Origin: Streptomyces rishiriensis
Lineage (GTDB): Bacteria; Actinomycetota; Actinomycetes; Streptomycetales; Streptomycetaceae
Assembly (NCBI RefSeq): GCF_003112535.1
Contig: NZ_BEWA01000011.1
Span: 1-64,000 of the forward strand
Reading direction: 5' to 3'
Length of the DNA stretch: 64,000 nucleotides
Shown piece by piece: positions 16,964 to 28,163 of the stretch. Positions within the stretch are counted from its first letter, which is position 1. Every line of letters begins with the position of its first letter. A program made the position numbers and the translations under genes. Below the pieces are notes generated by a model. It saw only the letters and a list, made by a program, of their open reading frames with translations, was not told the origin of the DNA and did no database searches.

Positions 16964-18930
16964 CCGTCCGCCCGCTGGCCCGCGCGCTCAGTCCGCTCCC
17001 TGAGGAATCACTGCCCGGCCTGCTCCTGCGGCTGGCCTACCGCATGGAGTGCTCTCCCGCCAGGGCTGCACGCCTGTGCGGACTGATCCACCGTCAAAAT
17101 CGGCTCCCAGGCGAGTACCTGATCTCCCTGCCCGCCGAGCGGATCGGGCCATTCGCCGCGGCCGCCCGCTTGAACGTGGAGGAGGCCCACGCACTGACGC
17201 TGTCCTCCTTTGCTGCCGTCTACCCGCCCCTGGCATCCGTTCGGATCGACGGCAGCCGCAACACCACAGCCGCGCGGAAGTCGTGGGCTGCCAGCATTTC
17301 CAGTCGATACTGTGCCGCCTGTCTGTCCGGGGACGGAAGTCCCGTCCAGACTCTCTATGGCGGTCCCTGGAAACTGCGCTGGCATCTTCCCGTCGCGTAC
17401 GCCTGCGTCAGACACCGCACCTTGCTCTCCCATACTTGCCCCAGTTGTGGGGGTACACCGAATCGGCCGACGAATACAGAGCGCCAAGGTCTGATCACGC
17501 ACCGCACCACGAGCGGGTTGCACCCGGCCCAATGCCGGCGCCCTGTGCCTGATGTGCCCGGCGCTCCGGCCGTATCCTGCGCTGCCCGCCTGGACCACGA
17601 CCGCCAGGCCGCGCGCGTGCCCGAAGCCGATCTGTCCGTTCTGCTTGCCCTGCAGCACCGCATTGATCAGCGTCTGATGTGCGATCAATCCACCGCTGAT
17701 GCAGGCCAGTCTGCCCCAGACCGCTACTTCTTTCCCGACCTCATCGTCACTGCACATCTGATCCGGCTCAGCTGGCCAGACGGCGCGGGACACGCTTCCT
17801 CGACGTCGCTGGCTGACCTGATCGACCGCCACGTTTCCTCCGCTGCCGCTCGCCGCTACACCCCTGAGCCCGACGGACGCATGCCCATCGCCTGGGATGC
17901 CCCCGAGGACCCAGCGGAGTGCGCGGCGGTACTCGTTGCCGCCGACAGCCTCCTCGGTCACGAGCAACGCGATAACGCCCGGATGACCGATCACGTCCGG
18001 CCGCTCGCTACGTCCGCGTTCAGCCGTAATCCGGCCAACATCGGGGCCTCTTTGCGACGCATGGACGTCTCCCCTGCGATGGCACGTGCCCTGCTATGCC
18101 ATACCCAGGGTTTCTACCGCGCCGGTGGCCACCGGCACGCGCGGCAGCTCCTTCCCTCACGCCAGAGCCGCTTCCGAATCGAGCACGTGCCTGCTCTCCT
18201 GCCGCAAGAGTGGCTCTCCGCCCACTTCGACGACCTGTTGTCCCACTGGGCGCACCACACAGACTGGAAGGTGCGGCACCTGCGGCGCGTTTCAGCGCTC
18301 AAGCTCGCGGAGATGAGTGGCGGTGGCACCTGGCCCGATTGCGCGAAGACTCTCCACATCCCGTGGAACACTGCGCAGCAGTCCCTCAAAGTCATCCGGC
18401 AGGAGTTGAATTCACACGACCTGTGGTCGGACTTTGAGCGGTCCGTCGAAAGTGTGGCCAGCCAATTGGACTGGGACACAGATCGTGTTCACTACGGGCG
18501 ACGCCGGGAGCTTCTTTCGTACTGGCAAGTTCCGGCTGGTGACTGGGCCGAACTGTGCCGCGACTCCGAGCAGTTCGGCCAGGGGGCCACCTCCCCCACC
18601 CGTGACACCGCGACCGTGCTGATCTGGACTCATGTCACTCAGGGCGATCACCTTCACAGCCCCATGCTCTGCGCCCTGAGGGAATCGGGCTGCAGCACCC
18701 AGCGCCTGGTCGCGTCGATCAACCAGCTCCGCACCCCAGCCAACCGCAAGGGCAGCAAACGCGAGCTCCTGCGCCGCCTCGAAACGTACTCCGCCGTCCT
18801 CGCTACCGCCTGCGACCAGCGCACTGACACTGCTGCGATCACAACCACCTTTTCCACTCCCGCCGGTACCAACGAGGCGGGCCGGATGCTCGCTCCCGTC
18901 GCCCGAGCACTAACGGGAGCATCTCTGTGA
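16960..18930 (+). CDS. tniQ: TniQ/TnsD-family target selector 1, 656 aa
   Basis: Starts at ATG 16960, overlapping the remnant's stop by 4 bp. The N-terminal TniQ domain has LSPLPEESLPGLLLRLAYR and a zinc-binding site formed by Cys118/Cys121, Cys149/His152 and Cys160/Cys163 (YCAACLSG, CVRHRTLL, CPSCGG). The segment GGPWKLRWHLPV is typical of TniQ. At 656 aa it has the length of a TnsD-type, DNA-binding selector rather than a short TniQ; the C-terminal half should carry helix-turn-helix units. It overlaps tniQ2 by 4 bp (GTGA). Confidence 0.9.
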   Translation: MTVRPLARALSPLPEESLPGLLLRLAYRMECSPARAARLCGLIHRQNRLPGEYLISLPAERIGPFAAAARLNVEEAHALTLSSFAAVYPPLASVRIDGSRNTTAARKSWAASISSRYCAACLSGDGSPVQTLYGGPWKLRWHLPVAYACVRHRTLLSHTCPSCGGTPNRPTNTERQGLITHRTTSGLHPAQCRRPVPDVPGAPAVSCAARLDHDRQAARVPEADLSVLLALQHRIDQRLMCDQSTADAGQSAPDRYFFPDLIVTAHLIRLSWPDGAGHASSTSLADLIDRHVSSAAARRYTPEPDGRMPIAWDAPEDPAECAAVLVAADSLLGHEQRDNARMTDHVRPLATSAFSRNPANIGASLRRMDVSPAMARALLCHTQGFYRAGGHRHARQLLPSRQSRFRIEHVPALLPQEWLSAHFDDLLSHWAHHTDWKVRHLRRVSALKLAEMSGGGTWPDCAKTLHIPWNTAQQSLKVIRQELNSHDLWSDFERSVESVASQLDWDTDRVHYGRRRELLSYWQVPAGDWAELCRDSEQFGQGATSPTRDTATVLIWTHVTQGDHLHSPMLCALRESGCSTQRLVASINQLRTPANRKGSKRELLRRLETYSAVLATACDQRTDTAAITTTFSTPAGTNEAGRMLAPVARALTGASL

Positions 18931-20822
18931 CCTTCCGTCCCTTGGCACGGAGCCTGGCCCCGTTGCCGGAAGAATCACTGCCTGGCTTCCTGCTACGGCT
19001 CTCCAGCCGACTCGAGATCCCTCCCCGTTGGCTCGCGGTCCGATGCGGCCTTATTGAACGCTCAGTACACAACGCCCGCATTCCAACCTTGCTCCTGCAG
19101 GATCTCCCAGGCGCTATGGCCCAGAACTTCGCCCTGGCCACGGGGCTGGACCTCGCCGAAGTCAGCGCGCTGACATTGAGACGGTTCCAGCCTCATTACT
19201 CGCCCCTACGGACCGCGTATCGCACCCCGCACCGTACGACCACCATGCTCAGCGCTCGCTGGGCCATGGAGTTCTCACCGCGCTATTGCCCCCCGTGCCT
19301 GCGCGGCAACGGGAGCGCGATCCAACAGGCATGGGGCGGACCCTGGAAACTGCAATGGCATCTACCCGTGGTCTTCGCCTGCCCCCAGCACCACCGTCTG
19401 CTGGAATCGGCCTGCCCAGGCTGCCAACGGCAGCTCAACACCTCCAGCTCGGGACGCTTCAACCTAGTCACCAGCCCCGGCACGCGACTGCACGCATTGC
19501 AATGCCGCAATCGCACCGAGGACGCGGCGCACAAGGCCCGAGGAAATCGCCGCTGCGGCACCCGGCTGGACCGCCTCGACCATGCCTCAGGCCCACCGCC
19601 TGGCCTGATCGCCTCCGACCTCGACCGGCTGCTCGCCCTCCAACACCGCATCGACCGGCGCCTCTTCGGAGACCAACAAGAGCCGGACGGCAACTCGTAC
19701 TTCGAAGACCTGCTCCTTGCCGCACACCTGATCACTCTCAGCTGGCCGACCGCTGCCGATCTCATCCCCTCTCGCTCTCTGCAGGCACGTCTCGACGAGC
19801 ACGCGGCACCGATCACCGAACTGATCCAGGCCAGCCAAGTCACGGGCCTACCCTCGCGGCGCTCCGGTACCCGTGCGGCCCCTGCGGACACCACGCAACG
19901 AGCAGCGCTGCTGCTGGCGGCCGACACTCTACTCGGCGAGCACGACCAGACATCCCTCCGCGAACAGGTCCGGCCGTTGGTCCAAACCGTCCGGTCCCAT
20001 GCCCCGATGTTCTACGGCCAGATCGCCCGGTCGCTCAACATCTCCCCTCGTTTCGCCCAGGCCCTGGCCACCAAGAGCTACGGCACTCACGGGCACCGCA
20101 GCCTGCGGACACCGGCCCGCAAGCACCGGTTCTCGGTTGAGGAGGTCCCGGCCTACCTGCCGAAACCTTGGTTCGACACCTACTTCGATGGCTTCCTCGA
20201 TCACATGCCAGAAGACCAACGCCCCAGGGTGCGCGCGCTGCGCCGCGCCGCCTCTATCCGGCTCGTGAGACTCATCACCGGCGCCTCCTGGCCCCGATGC
20301 GCCGAGGTCCTCGACCTGACTCCGAAGATGGCCGCCAAGCTCATATTCAGCCTCGCCAAGCGCTTCGATCCTATTAAGCTGTGGTCTGAGTTCGACCGAC
20401 GAGTCGACCAAATCGCAGATCACCTCGATGTCACCCAGGACCGGATCAACTACGCGAACCGCCGCCAGCGCCTGGCCGAGTGGCGCATGGCGAGTGAAGA
20501 GTGGCACCTTCTGACTGCCGGCATCCCTCGCCTCCGCAGACTTCACGAGCAGGGCGACCCTGAGATTGGAGCCGCCCTCGCATGGAGCGGAGCCACTCAG
20601 GGCGAACCTGTCCACAGCCCAGTCATCCGTGAATCCGAGCGCAACGGCGGTGACGTCACCTTGCTCACCAGGGAACTCTCCGTTCTCCAGGGAGACGACT
20701 TGCGCGGTGCCCGGCTCCATCTCCGTAGACGTCTCGACGTCTACGCGGCGCATCTGGCGAACGCCTGCGACCGTGGGGCCAGCCTCCAGGTCCGCATAGA
20801 CGACATCCTGATCCGGGGCTGA
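18927..20822 (+). CDS. tniQ: TniQ/TnsD-family target selector 2, 631 aa
   Basis: A paralogue of the preceding gene with the same architecture: LAPLPEESLPGFLLRLSS at the N-terminus, and zinc ligands Cys121/Cys124, Cys152/His155 and Cys163/Cys166 (YCPPCLRG, CPQHHRLL, CPGC). The shared GGPWKLQWHLPV block is present. The middle and C-terminal regions differ enough from selector 1 to imply different DNA targets. GTG at 18927 is coupled to selector 1. It is the last gene of the operon, 317 bp from the end of the converging acyl-CoA dehydrogenase gene. Confidence 0.9.
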   Translation: MTFRPLARSLAPLPEESLPGFLLRLSSRLEIPPRWLAVRCGLIERSVHNARIPTLLLQDLPGAMAQNFALATGLDLAEVSALTLRRFQPHYSPLRTAYRTPHRTTTMLSARWAMEFSPRYCPPCLRGNGSAIQQAWGGPWKLQWHLPVVFACPQHHRLLESACPGCQRQLNTSSSGRFNLVTSPGTRLHALQCRNRTEDAAHKARGNRRCGTRLDRLDHASGPPPGLIASDLDRLLALQHRIDRRLFGDQQEPDGNSYFEDLLLAAHLITLSWPTAADLIPSRSLQARLDEHAAPITELIQASQVTGLPSRRSGTRAAPADTTQRAALLLAADTLLGEHDQTSLREQVRPLVQTVRSHAPMFYGQIARSLNISPRFAQALATKSYGTHGHRSLRTPARKHRFSVEEVPAYLPKPWFDTYFDGFLDHMPEDQRPRVRALRRAASIRLVRLITGASWPRCAEVLDLTPKMAAKLIFSLAKRFDPIKLWSEFDRRVDQIADHLDVTQDRINYANRRQRLAEWRMASEEWHLLTAGIPRLRRLHEQGDPEIGAALAWSGATQGEPVHSPVIRESERNGGDVTLLTRELSVLQGDDLRGARLHLRRRLDVYAAHLANACDRGASLQVRIDDILIRG

Positions 20823-20830
20823 CCTTAGCG

Positions 20831-20853
20831 TGAGGATCACAACAGGCCTCACC
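20831..20853 (+). terminator. Hairpin after tniQ2
   Basis: GTGAGG (20831-20836) pairs with CCTCAC (20848-20853) around an 11-base loop, 8 bp after the tniQ2 stop. The stem is short and no U-tract follows, so termination activity is uncertain. Confidence 0.35.
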
Positions 20854-21088
20854 CTGGGGGACGAAGCAGCGAGCAGTTCTGCTGGCGCGGACGCCTGAGA
20901 CTAGACACGACTCGGGACTCCCTGCGACCAGAATCTGCGCCTCCGTGTCTCAGTACGCACGATCATCTAGTAGGAGACACGAGCCCACAGCACGCCCGAA
21001 CCTCACCAGCCCTGAGGAAGCAGCAGGTCAGCCGCCTCAGACAGTCTGCAAGCCAGGTCCGCTACCCTCCGGTCTGCACCTCGCTACG
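20854..21088. other. Non-coding stretch between tniQ2 and the element-end repeats
   Basis: No gene is supported here. The motif AGACACGA (20903-20910) recurs as AGACACGAG (20975-20983) and in inverted form as TCCGTGTCT (20942-20950). These could be further protein-binding sites near the element end, but the copies are imperfect. Confidence 0.4.
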
Positions 21089-21117
21089 GTGCCAACTGTC
21101 CCGCTTTTGTGCCAACT
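21089..21117. repeat. Direct repeats GTGCCAACT, candidate TnsB-binding sites
   Basis: Two perfect copies of GTGCCAACT at 21089-21097 and 21109-21117, exactly 20 bp apart on the same strand. They lie between the last tniQ and the acyl-CoA dehydrogenase stop. Tn7-type ends contain ordered ~22-bp TnsB sites, and this spacing and location fit. No inverted counterpart was found on the tnsA side, so the assignment is tentative. Confidence 0.45.
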
Positions 21118-21141
21118 AAAAAGCCTCGTCACAAGAAGGCT
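21118..21141 (-). terminator. Terminator-like hairpin of the acyl-CoA dehydrogenase gene
   Basis: On the minus strand AGCCT (starting in the stop codon) pairs with AGGCT across a 10-base loop and is followed by TTTTT, a classic intrinsic-terminator shape. It overlaps the candidate element terminus (TGTGACGAGGC... reading away from the gene), so one signal may serve both purposes. Confidence 0.5.
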
Positions 21142-22318
21142 AGCGCCGCACCCGTGGCATTCCCAGGCCGATCCAGGAAATGATCTCCCGCTGGATCTCG
21201 TTGTTGCCGCCGCCGAAGGTGAAGATCACGGCGGAACGGTAGCCCCGTTCGAGCTCGCCGTGCAGAACGGCGCCCGCCGAGCCCTCCTGGAGTGCGCCGG
21301 GCGCTCCGACGACCTCCATGAGCCAGCCGTAGGCGTCCCGGCGGGCCTCGGAGCCGTACACCTTCACGGCCGAGGCATCCTGCGGGGTGAGGGTGCCGTT
21401 CTGGAGGGCGCCGACCATCTGCCAGTTCAGGAGCTTGAGCGCGTCGAGTTTCACATGGGTCTGCGCCAGCCTCCGGCGCACCCAGGGCAGGTCGACCACC
21501 CGGCGGCCGTCGGCGAGCTTGGTCTCGCCCGCCCAGCGCTGGACGTCGTGCAGCGCGCGGATCGCCATCGTGCCGTGCGCGGCGAGGGTCACGCGCTCGT
21601 GGTTGAGCTGGTTGGTGATCAGTCGCCAGCCCTGGTTCTCCGCGCCCACTCGCCGCGAGACGGGGACGCGGACGTTCTCGTAGTAGCTGGCGGTGGTGTC
21701 GTGCGAGGCGAGCGTGCGGATGACGGTGCAGGAGTAGCCGGGATCGCCGGTCGGCACCAGGAGCATGGTGATCCCCTTGTGCGGCGGGGCCTCGGGATCG
21801 GTGCGCACGGCGAGCCACACCCAGTCGGCGGTGTCGCCGTTGGTCGTCCAGATCTTCTGTCCGTGCACGACGTACTCGTCGCCCTCCCGCACCGCGCGCG
21901 TCTTGAGTGCGGCCAGGTCGGTCCCCGCGTCGGGCTCGCTGTAGCCGATGGCGAAGTCGATCTCGCCGGCGAGGATCTTCGGCAGGAAGTACGACTTCTG
22001 CTCGTCCGTGCCGTAGCGCATGATCGTCGGTCCGACGGTGTTCAGCGCCATGAGGGGCAGCGGCACGCCGGCCTGGGCGGCCTCGTCGAAGAAGACGAAC
22101 TGCTCGATGGGCGTGAGACCGCGCCCGCCGTACTCCTTCGGCCAGCCGACGCCGAGCCAGCCGTCCTCGCCGAGGCGCCGGATGGTCCGGCGGTAGAAGC
22201 GCTTGGCGGCGGCGGGGTCGGCGTGCCGGGCGTAGGCGTTGTCGGGCACCAACTCGGCGAAGTAGGCCCGCAGTTCGGTGCGCAACCGCAGTTGCTCGGG
22301 CGTGTGGTCGAGGTGCAC
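21140..22318 (-). CDS. Acyl-CoA dehydrogenase, 392 aa
   Basis: FAD-dependent acyl-CoA dehydrogenase. Family blocks in order: GWLGVGWPKEYGGRG (about 53-67), AIGYSEPDAGTDLAALKT (about 125-145), HGQKIWTTNGDTADW (flavin/substrate pocket), ENQGWRLITNQLNHER, and the C-terminal FTFGGGNNEIQREIISWIGLG. GTG at 22318 follows GGAGG and fits the usual N-terminus (VHLDHTPEQLRLRTELRAYF). Length is normal. Typical of steroid/aliphatic ACADs, but the substrate cannot be read. Its 3' end faces the Tn7-like element. Confidence 0.94.
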   Translation of the reverse strand: MHLDHTPEQLRLRTELRAYFAELVPDNAYARHADPAAAKRFYRRTIRRLGEDGWLGVGWPKEYGGRGLTPIEQFVFFDEAAQAGVPLPLMALNTVGPTIMRYGTDEQKSYFLPKILAGEIDFAIGYSEPDAGTDLAALKTRAVREGDEYVVHGQKIWTTNGDTADWVWLAVRTDPEAPPHKGITMLLVPTGDPGYSCTVIRTLASHDTTASYYENVRVPVSRRVGAENQGWRLITNQLNHERVTLAAHGTMAIRALHDVQRWAGETKLADGRRVVDLPWVRRRLAQTHVKLDALKLLNWQMVGALQNGTLTPQDASAVKVYGSEARRDAYGWLMEVVGAPGALQEGSAGAVLHGELERGYRSAVIFTFGGGNNEIQREIISWIGLGMPRVRR

Positions 22319-22490
22319 GGCGCCTCCTGGCTTCCCAAGGCCGGTGTCCTGACGGCGCACACCGTAGAACGTGTTCCAGAAATTGGGAATGGCGAGGGGC
22401 CGGTCGGCGCGAAAAGCGACCCGGCGGTCTTGGCGTCGCTGGGCAGTCTCAGCGTCCAGGCGTCCAGGCCTCTTGGCGTCGCCCGGAGAG

Positions 22491-22865
22491 TCAGTGCAGC
22501 GTGTCGATGAAATCGGTGCAGGCCTGGGCGCAGGCGCGGCACGCGGCCGCGCCCTCCTCGGCTCCCGGCTGCCGGTCGAAGACGTGCGCGCACTCCAGGC
22601 AGACGGTCCGGCACCACTCCAGCTGCGCCCGGATGCCGGCCTCGTCCGTCGCGCTCTCCTCGGACAGCACACGGCAGGTCGCGTCGCAGACCTCCGCGCA
22701 CATGATGCCTTTGCGTCGCACCAGTTCCTGGTGTTCTCTTCCGTCCGGATCCACGAGGCTCGCCCGCAGCGCGCTGGCTCGCGCACACTCGGCGCACGCC
22801 TGGGCGCAGGCGAAGCGGTCCTCCAGGAACCGGAAGAGTTCCTGTTGGGATGTCGTCGTAGTCAC
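22491..22865 (-). CDS. Cys-rich four-helix-bundle copper-binding protein, 124 aa
   Basis: Cysteine-rich all-helical protein with repeated CxxxC-type spacings: CAQACAECA, CAEVCDATC, CRTVCLECA and CRACAQAC. This is the pattern of Csp/DUF326 copper-storage proteins, in which Cys residues line the core of a four-helix bundle and bind Cu(I). Length fits the family. It has no signal peptide, so it is probably cytosolic (Csp3-like). It starts at GTG 22865 and lies upstream of the acyl-CoA dehydrogenase on the same strand with a 172-bp gap. Confidence 0.88.
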   Translation of the reverse strand: MTTTTSQQELFRFLEDRFACAQACAECARASALRASLVDPDGREHQELVRRKGIMCAEVCDATCRVLSEESATDEAGIRAQLEWCRTVCLECAHVFDRQPGAEEGAAACRACAQACTDFIDTLH

Positions 22866-22979
22866 ACGGGGCGGGTAGCCGGGGAGCCCGACGCCAAACC
22901 CCCCGGAGGCGCCGCCGCCGACGAAGCCGACGGGGCCTTATGGGCGATTCGCGGCCTTTTATGTGGGTATTCACCTGAT

Positions 22980-23345
22980 ATGACTACCGCAAGCCAACAG
23001 CTGGCCGCCGCGAGCGGCCTGCTCAGTCTCGCGCTGTTCGTGGTCGGCATGGCCCTCCTCGCGGTGCTGGGCGGCGCCTTCTGGCTGGGCGCGCGCGTCA
23101 AGTCGCGCGAGTCGGCACGACCGCGCCCCGAGGATCAGCCGCACCTCCCGCCGGGCGGCGCCGTGCACGAGATCCGCGAGAACCGGGAGCCCGACGAGGT
23201 GCCCCGGATGGCGGAGGGCGGCCGTCCCCTCACCCCGTACGAGCTCACCAACATGCAGACCCGGTCGAGCACGGACAAGAAACGTCCGCGCTGGAGCCGG
23301 GGCAGCAGCGGCTCGTTCGGCGGAGGCGGTCTGGGCGCCCACTGA
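22980..23345 (+). CDS. DUF6479 family membrane protein, 121 aa
   Basis: One transmembrane segment near the N-terminus (about residues 12-36, LLSLALFVVGMALLAVLGGAFWLG), then the conserved cytosolic block GGAVHEIRENREPDEVPRMAEGGRPLTPYEL and a Gly/Ser-rich tail ending GGGGLGAH. This layout is the Streptomyces DUF6479 pattern. ATG at 22980 is chosen because the open frame further upstream is not family-like. Function unknown. Confidence 0.85.
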   Translation: MTTASQQLAAASGLLSLALFVVGMALLAVLGGAFWLGARVKSRESARPRPEDQPHLPPGGAVHEIRENREPDEVPRMAEGGRPLTPYELTNMQTRSSTDKKRPRWSRGSSGSFGGGGLGAH

Positions 23346-23468
23346 ACCGTTCCCCGAACCGCTGCCCCGCGGCGCGGCTTCCTGGTACCTGCCCGGCCGG
23401 CACTCGTTCCGGATGCGGGGAGCCGTCGGTCCGGCGCTCCGGGCCGCCGACCACCGGTGGGCGCCCGG

Positions 23469-25856
<2,388 letters not shown>

Positions 25857-26069
25857 CGTCTCTCCATCCCTCGTGCGGGCCGCCCGGTCCGTGTCGGCGC
25901 CGCCCGGCTCTTCCCTCGGACGCCACGCTAGCCGGGGCACGGGACCCGGCGCTTCTCCCATCCTGACCGGTTCGGTGGCGTTCAGGTTCAGACAGGCCGC
26001 GGACAGTAAACGACAACGCGGTGCGAGGACGGCTCGAAGGCGCTGGGATGGCCTGATTCGTCGTGCAGG

Positions 26070-28163
26070 ATGAGGTGGGACATGGCCGAGGTGATGCGGG
26101 CGGAACCGGCGCGGCGCACAGGAGCGGGGGCGGGGGAGGGCGCTGCGAAGCAGAACGTCGAGCAGGGCGTGAGGCAGGACCTGGGGCAGGACCCGAGGCA
26201 GGACGGCGAACAGGACGCCGAGCGGGACACGAGGACGGACGTCGAGCGGAACGCCGAGCAGAAACGGTGCGGCTGCCCGGCGCCCGCGTCGGACACCGCG
26301 CTCGGCGGGGCCGAGGAACGCTTCCGGGGACTCCTGGAGGCGGCGCCGGACGCGATGGTGATCGTCGACGACACGGGCGTCATCAAGCTCGTCAACGCCC
26401 AGACCGAGGCGCTGTTCGGGCACGGCCGCGAGGAACTGCTCGGCTGTCCGGTCGAGTTGCTGATCCCGCACCGCTTCCACGACCAGCACACCGCGCACCG
26501 GCGCGGGTACACGACCAACCGCCAGGTGCGTCCGATGGGCGCCGGCCTCGAACTGCACGGGCTGCGCAAGGACGGCACCGAGTTCCCCGTCGAGATCAGC
26601 CTGAGCCCGCTGGAGACCGCCGAGGGGCTGCTCGTGTCGGCGGCCGTGCGCGACGTGAGCGACCGCAAGGCGGCCGAGGCGCGCATCAACGAGCTGGCCG
26701 CGCTGGTGGAGTCGTCGCAGGACGCGATCCTCGCCAAGACCCTCGACGGGTACATCACCTACTGGAACGCGGCCGCGCAGCGCCTGTACGGCTACACCGC
26801 CGAGGAGGCCATCGGCCGGCACGTCTCGCTGCTGGCCCCGCCGGAGCTGCGGGGCGAGGTCCGCGAGCTGCTCAAACGGCTGCCGCACGCGGAGAAGGTG
26901 GAGCACTACGAGACGCTGCGGATGACCAAGTCCGGGGCGCTGCTGGACGTCGACGTCACGTTGTGGCCGACCCGGGACACGCACGGCAAGGTGGTCGGGG
27001 CCTGCGCGATCGTGCGCGACATCAGCGACCGCAAGCGCGCGGAGGCCGAGCTCACGGTGCTGTACGAACAGCAGCGGCACATCGCCCTGACGCTCCAGCG
27101 CAGCCTGATGGGCACGCCGCCCGCGCTGCCCGGCCTGGCCACCGCGAGCCGCTACCGGCCCGCCACCCAGGGCGCCGGGGTGGGCGGCGACTGGTTCGAC
27201 CTGATTCCCCTGGGCGCCGACCGGGTGGGCGTGCTGATAGGCGATGTCATGGGCCGCGGGCTGGAAGCGGCCGCCGTGATGGGCCAGTTGAGGTCGGCCG
27301 CGCACGCGCTGGCCAAGACCGGGATGCAGCCGCGCCAGCTGATGCGGGCGCTGGACACCTGCGTCGCCGACCTCGACGTCCCCGACCAGCTCGTCACCTG
27401 CTGCTATCTGGTGATCGCACCGGACGCGGGCACGGTGACGGTCTGCTCGGCGGGGCACCTGCCGGTGCTGGTCGCCGGGGCCGGCGAAGGCATCAGCCGG
27501 CTGCCCAGTCCGGTCAACACGCCGCTGGGCGTGGGCGACGTGGTGTACGAGCAGTCCAGTTCGGAGATACCGCCGGGGGCCACGCTGGTGCTCTACACGG
27601 ACGGCCTCATCGAGACGCCGGGCAGCGACATCGAAGTGCGCATCGACGAACTGACCCGTCTGCTGTGCCAGTTGTTCATCGGCACGCCGTGTCTGGAGGC
27701 CGCGGCGGACCATGTCCTCGCGGGTCTGCTGCCGGACGCCGACGGCCACAACGACGACGTCACCCTGCTGCTCGCGCAGTTGCCCGCCGCTCCGCTGGCC
27801 GCCGTCACGACGCACCTGCCGGCCGTCCCGGCCTCCGTGCCGCAGGGGCGTGCCTTTCTGCGCAAGGCGCTCATCGGGTGGAACTGCGCGGACAGCGCCG
27901 ACGACGCGCTCCTGCTGCTGTCGGAGACGCTGACCAACGCCGTCCAGCACGCCGCGGGCCCGGTCGGCGTGCATCTGCGCCGCACGGCCACCGATCTCAC
28001 GGTCGAGGTCAGCGACCGCAGCCCGCATCTGCCCCAGCCGCGCACGGCGGTCGAGGACGAGGAGTCGGGCCGCGGCCTGATCCTGGTCCGGGGCCTCGCC
28101 GCCGGCTGGGGGGTGCGGCCGACGGACGAGGGCAAGACGACCTGGTTCACGCTGAAGCTGTGA
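26070..28163 (+). CDS. PAS-PAS-SpoIIE phosphatase-HATPase regulator, 697 aa
   Basis: Multidomain signalling protein. It has a Gln/Asp-rich N-terminus (about 25-65), PAS 1 (about 80-195), PAS 2 (about 205-330), a PP2C-type SpoIIE phosphatase (about 350-555, with GGDWFDLIPLG, GDVMGRGLEAA and NDDVTLLL) and a C-terminal anti-sigma-like HATPase (about 570-695, LSETLTNAVQHAAG, ESGRGLILVRGLA). Fusing phosphatase and kinase-like domains suggests it acts on an anti-sigma-antagonist (STAS) partner. ATG 26082 is an alternative start. Its end overlaps the converging ATP-grasp gene by 17 bp. Confidence 0.9.
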   Translation: MRWDMAEVMRAEPARRTGAGAGEGAAKQNVEQGVRQDLGQDPRQDGEQDAERDTRTDVERNAEQKRCGCPAPASDTALGGAEERFRGLLEAAPDAMVIVDDTGVIKLVNAQTEALFGHGREELLGCPVELLIPHRFHDQHTAHRRGYTTNRQVRPMGAGLELHGLRKDGTEFPVEISLSPLETAEGLLVSAAVRDVSDRKAAEARINELAALVESSQDAILAKTLDGYITYWNAAAQRLYGYTAEEAIGRHVSLLAPPELRGEVRELLKRLPHAEKVEHYETLRMTKSGALLDVDVTLWPTRDTHGKVVGACAIVRDISDRKRAEAELTVLYEQQRHIALTLQRSLMGTPPALPGLATASRYRPATQGAGVGGDWFDLIPLGADRVGVLIGDVMGRGLEAAAVMGQLRSAAHALAKTGMQPRQLMRALDTCVADLDVPDQLVTCCYLVIAPDAGTVTVCSAGHLPVLVAGAGEGISRLPSPVNTPLGVGDVVYEQSSSEIPPGATLVLYTDGLIETPGSDIEVRIDELTRLLCQLFIGTPCLEAAADHVLAGLLPDADGHNDDVTLLLAQLPAAPLAAVTTHLPAVPASVPQGRAFLRKALIGWNCADSADDALLLLSETLTNAVQHAAGPVGVHLRRTATDLTVEVSDRSPHLPQPRTAVEDEESGRGLILVRGLAAGWGVRPTDEGKTTWFTLKL

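Noticed and set aside
20902..20983. AGACACGA motifs as further TnsB sites
   Set aside because: Copies are imperfect, irregularly spaced and in mixed orientation, so not counted as element-end repeats.
7098..21140. CRISPR array or guide RNA associated with the Tn7-like genes
   Set aside because: No regularly spaced repeats or cas genes were seen, so a CRISPR-associated transposon is not supported.
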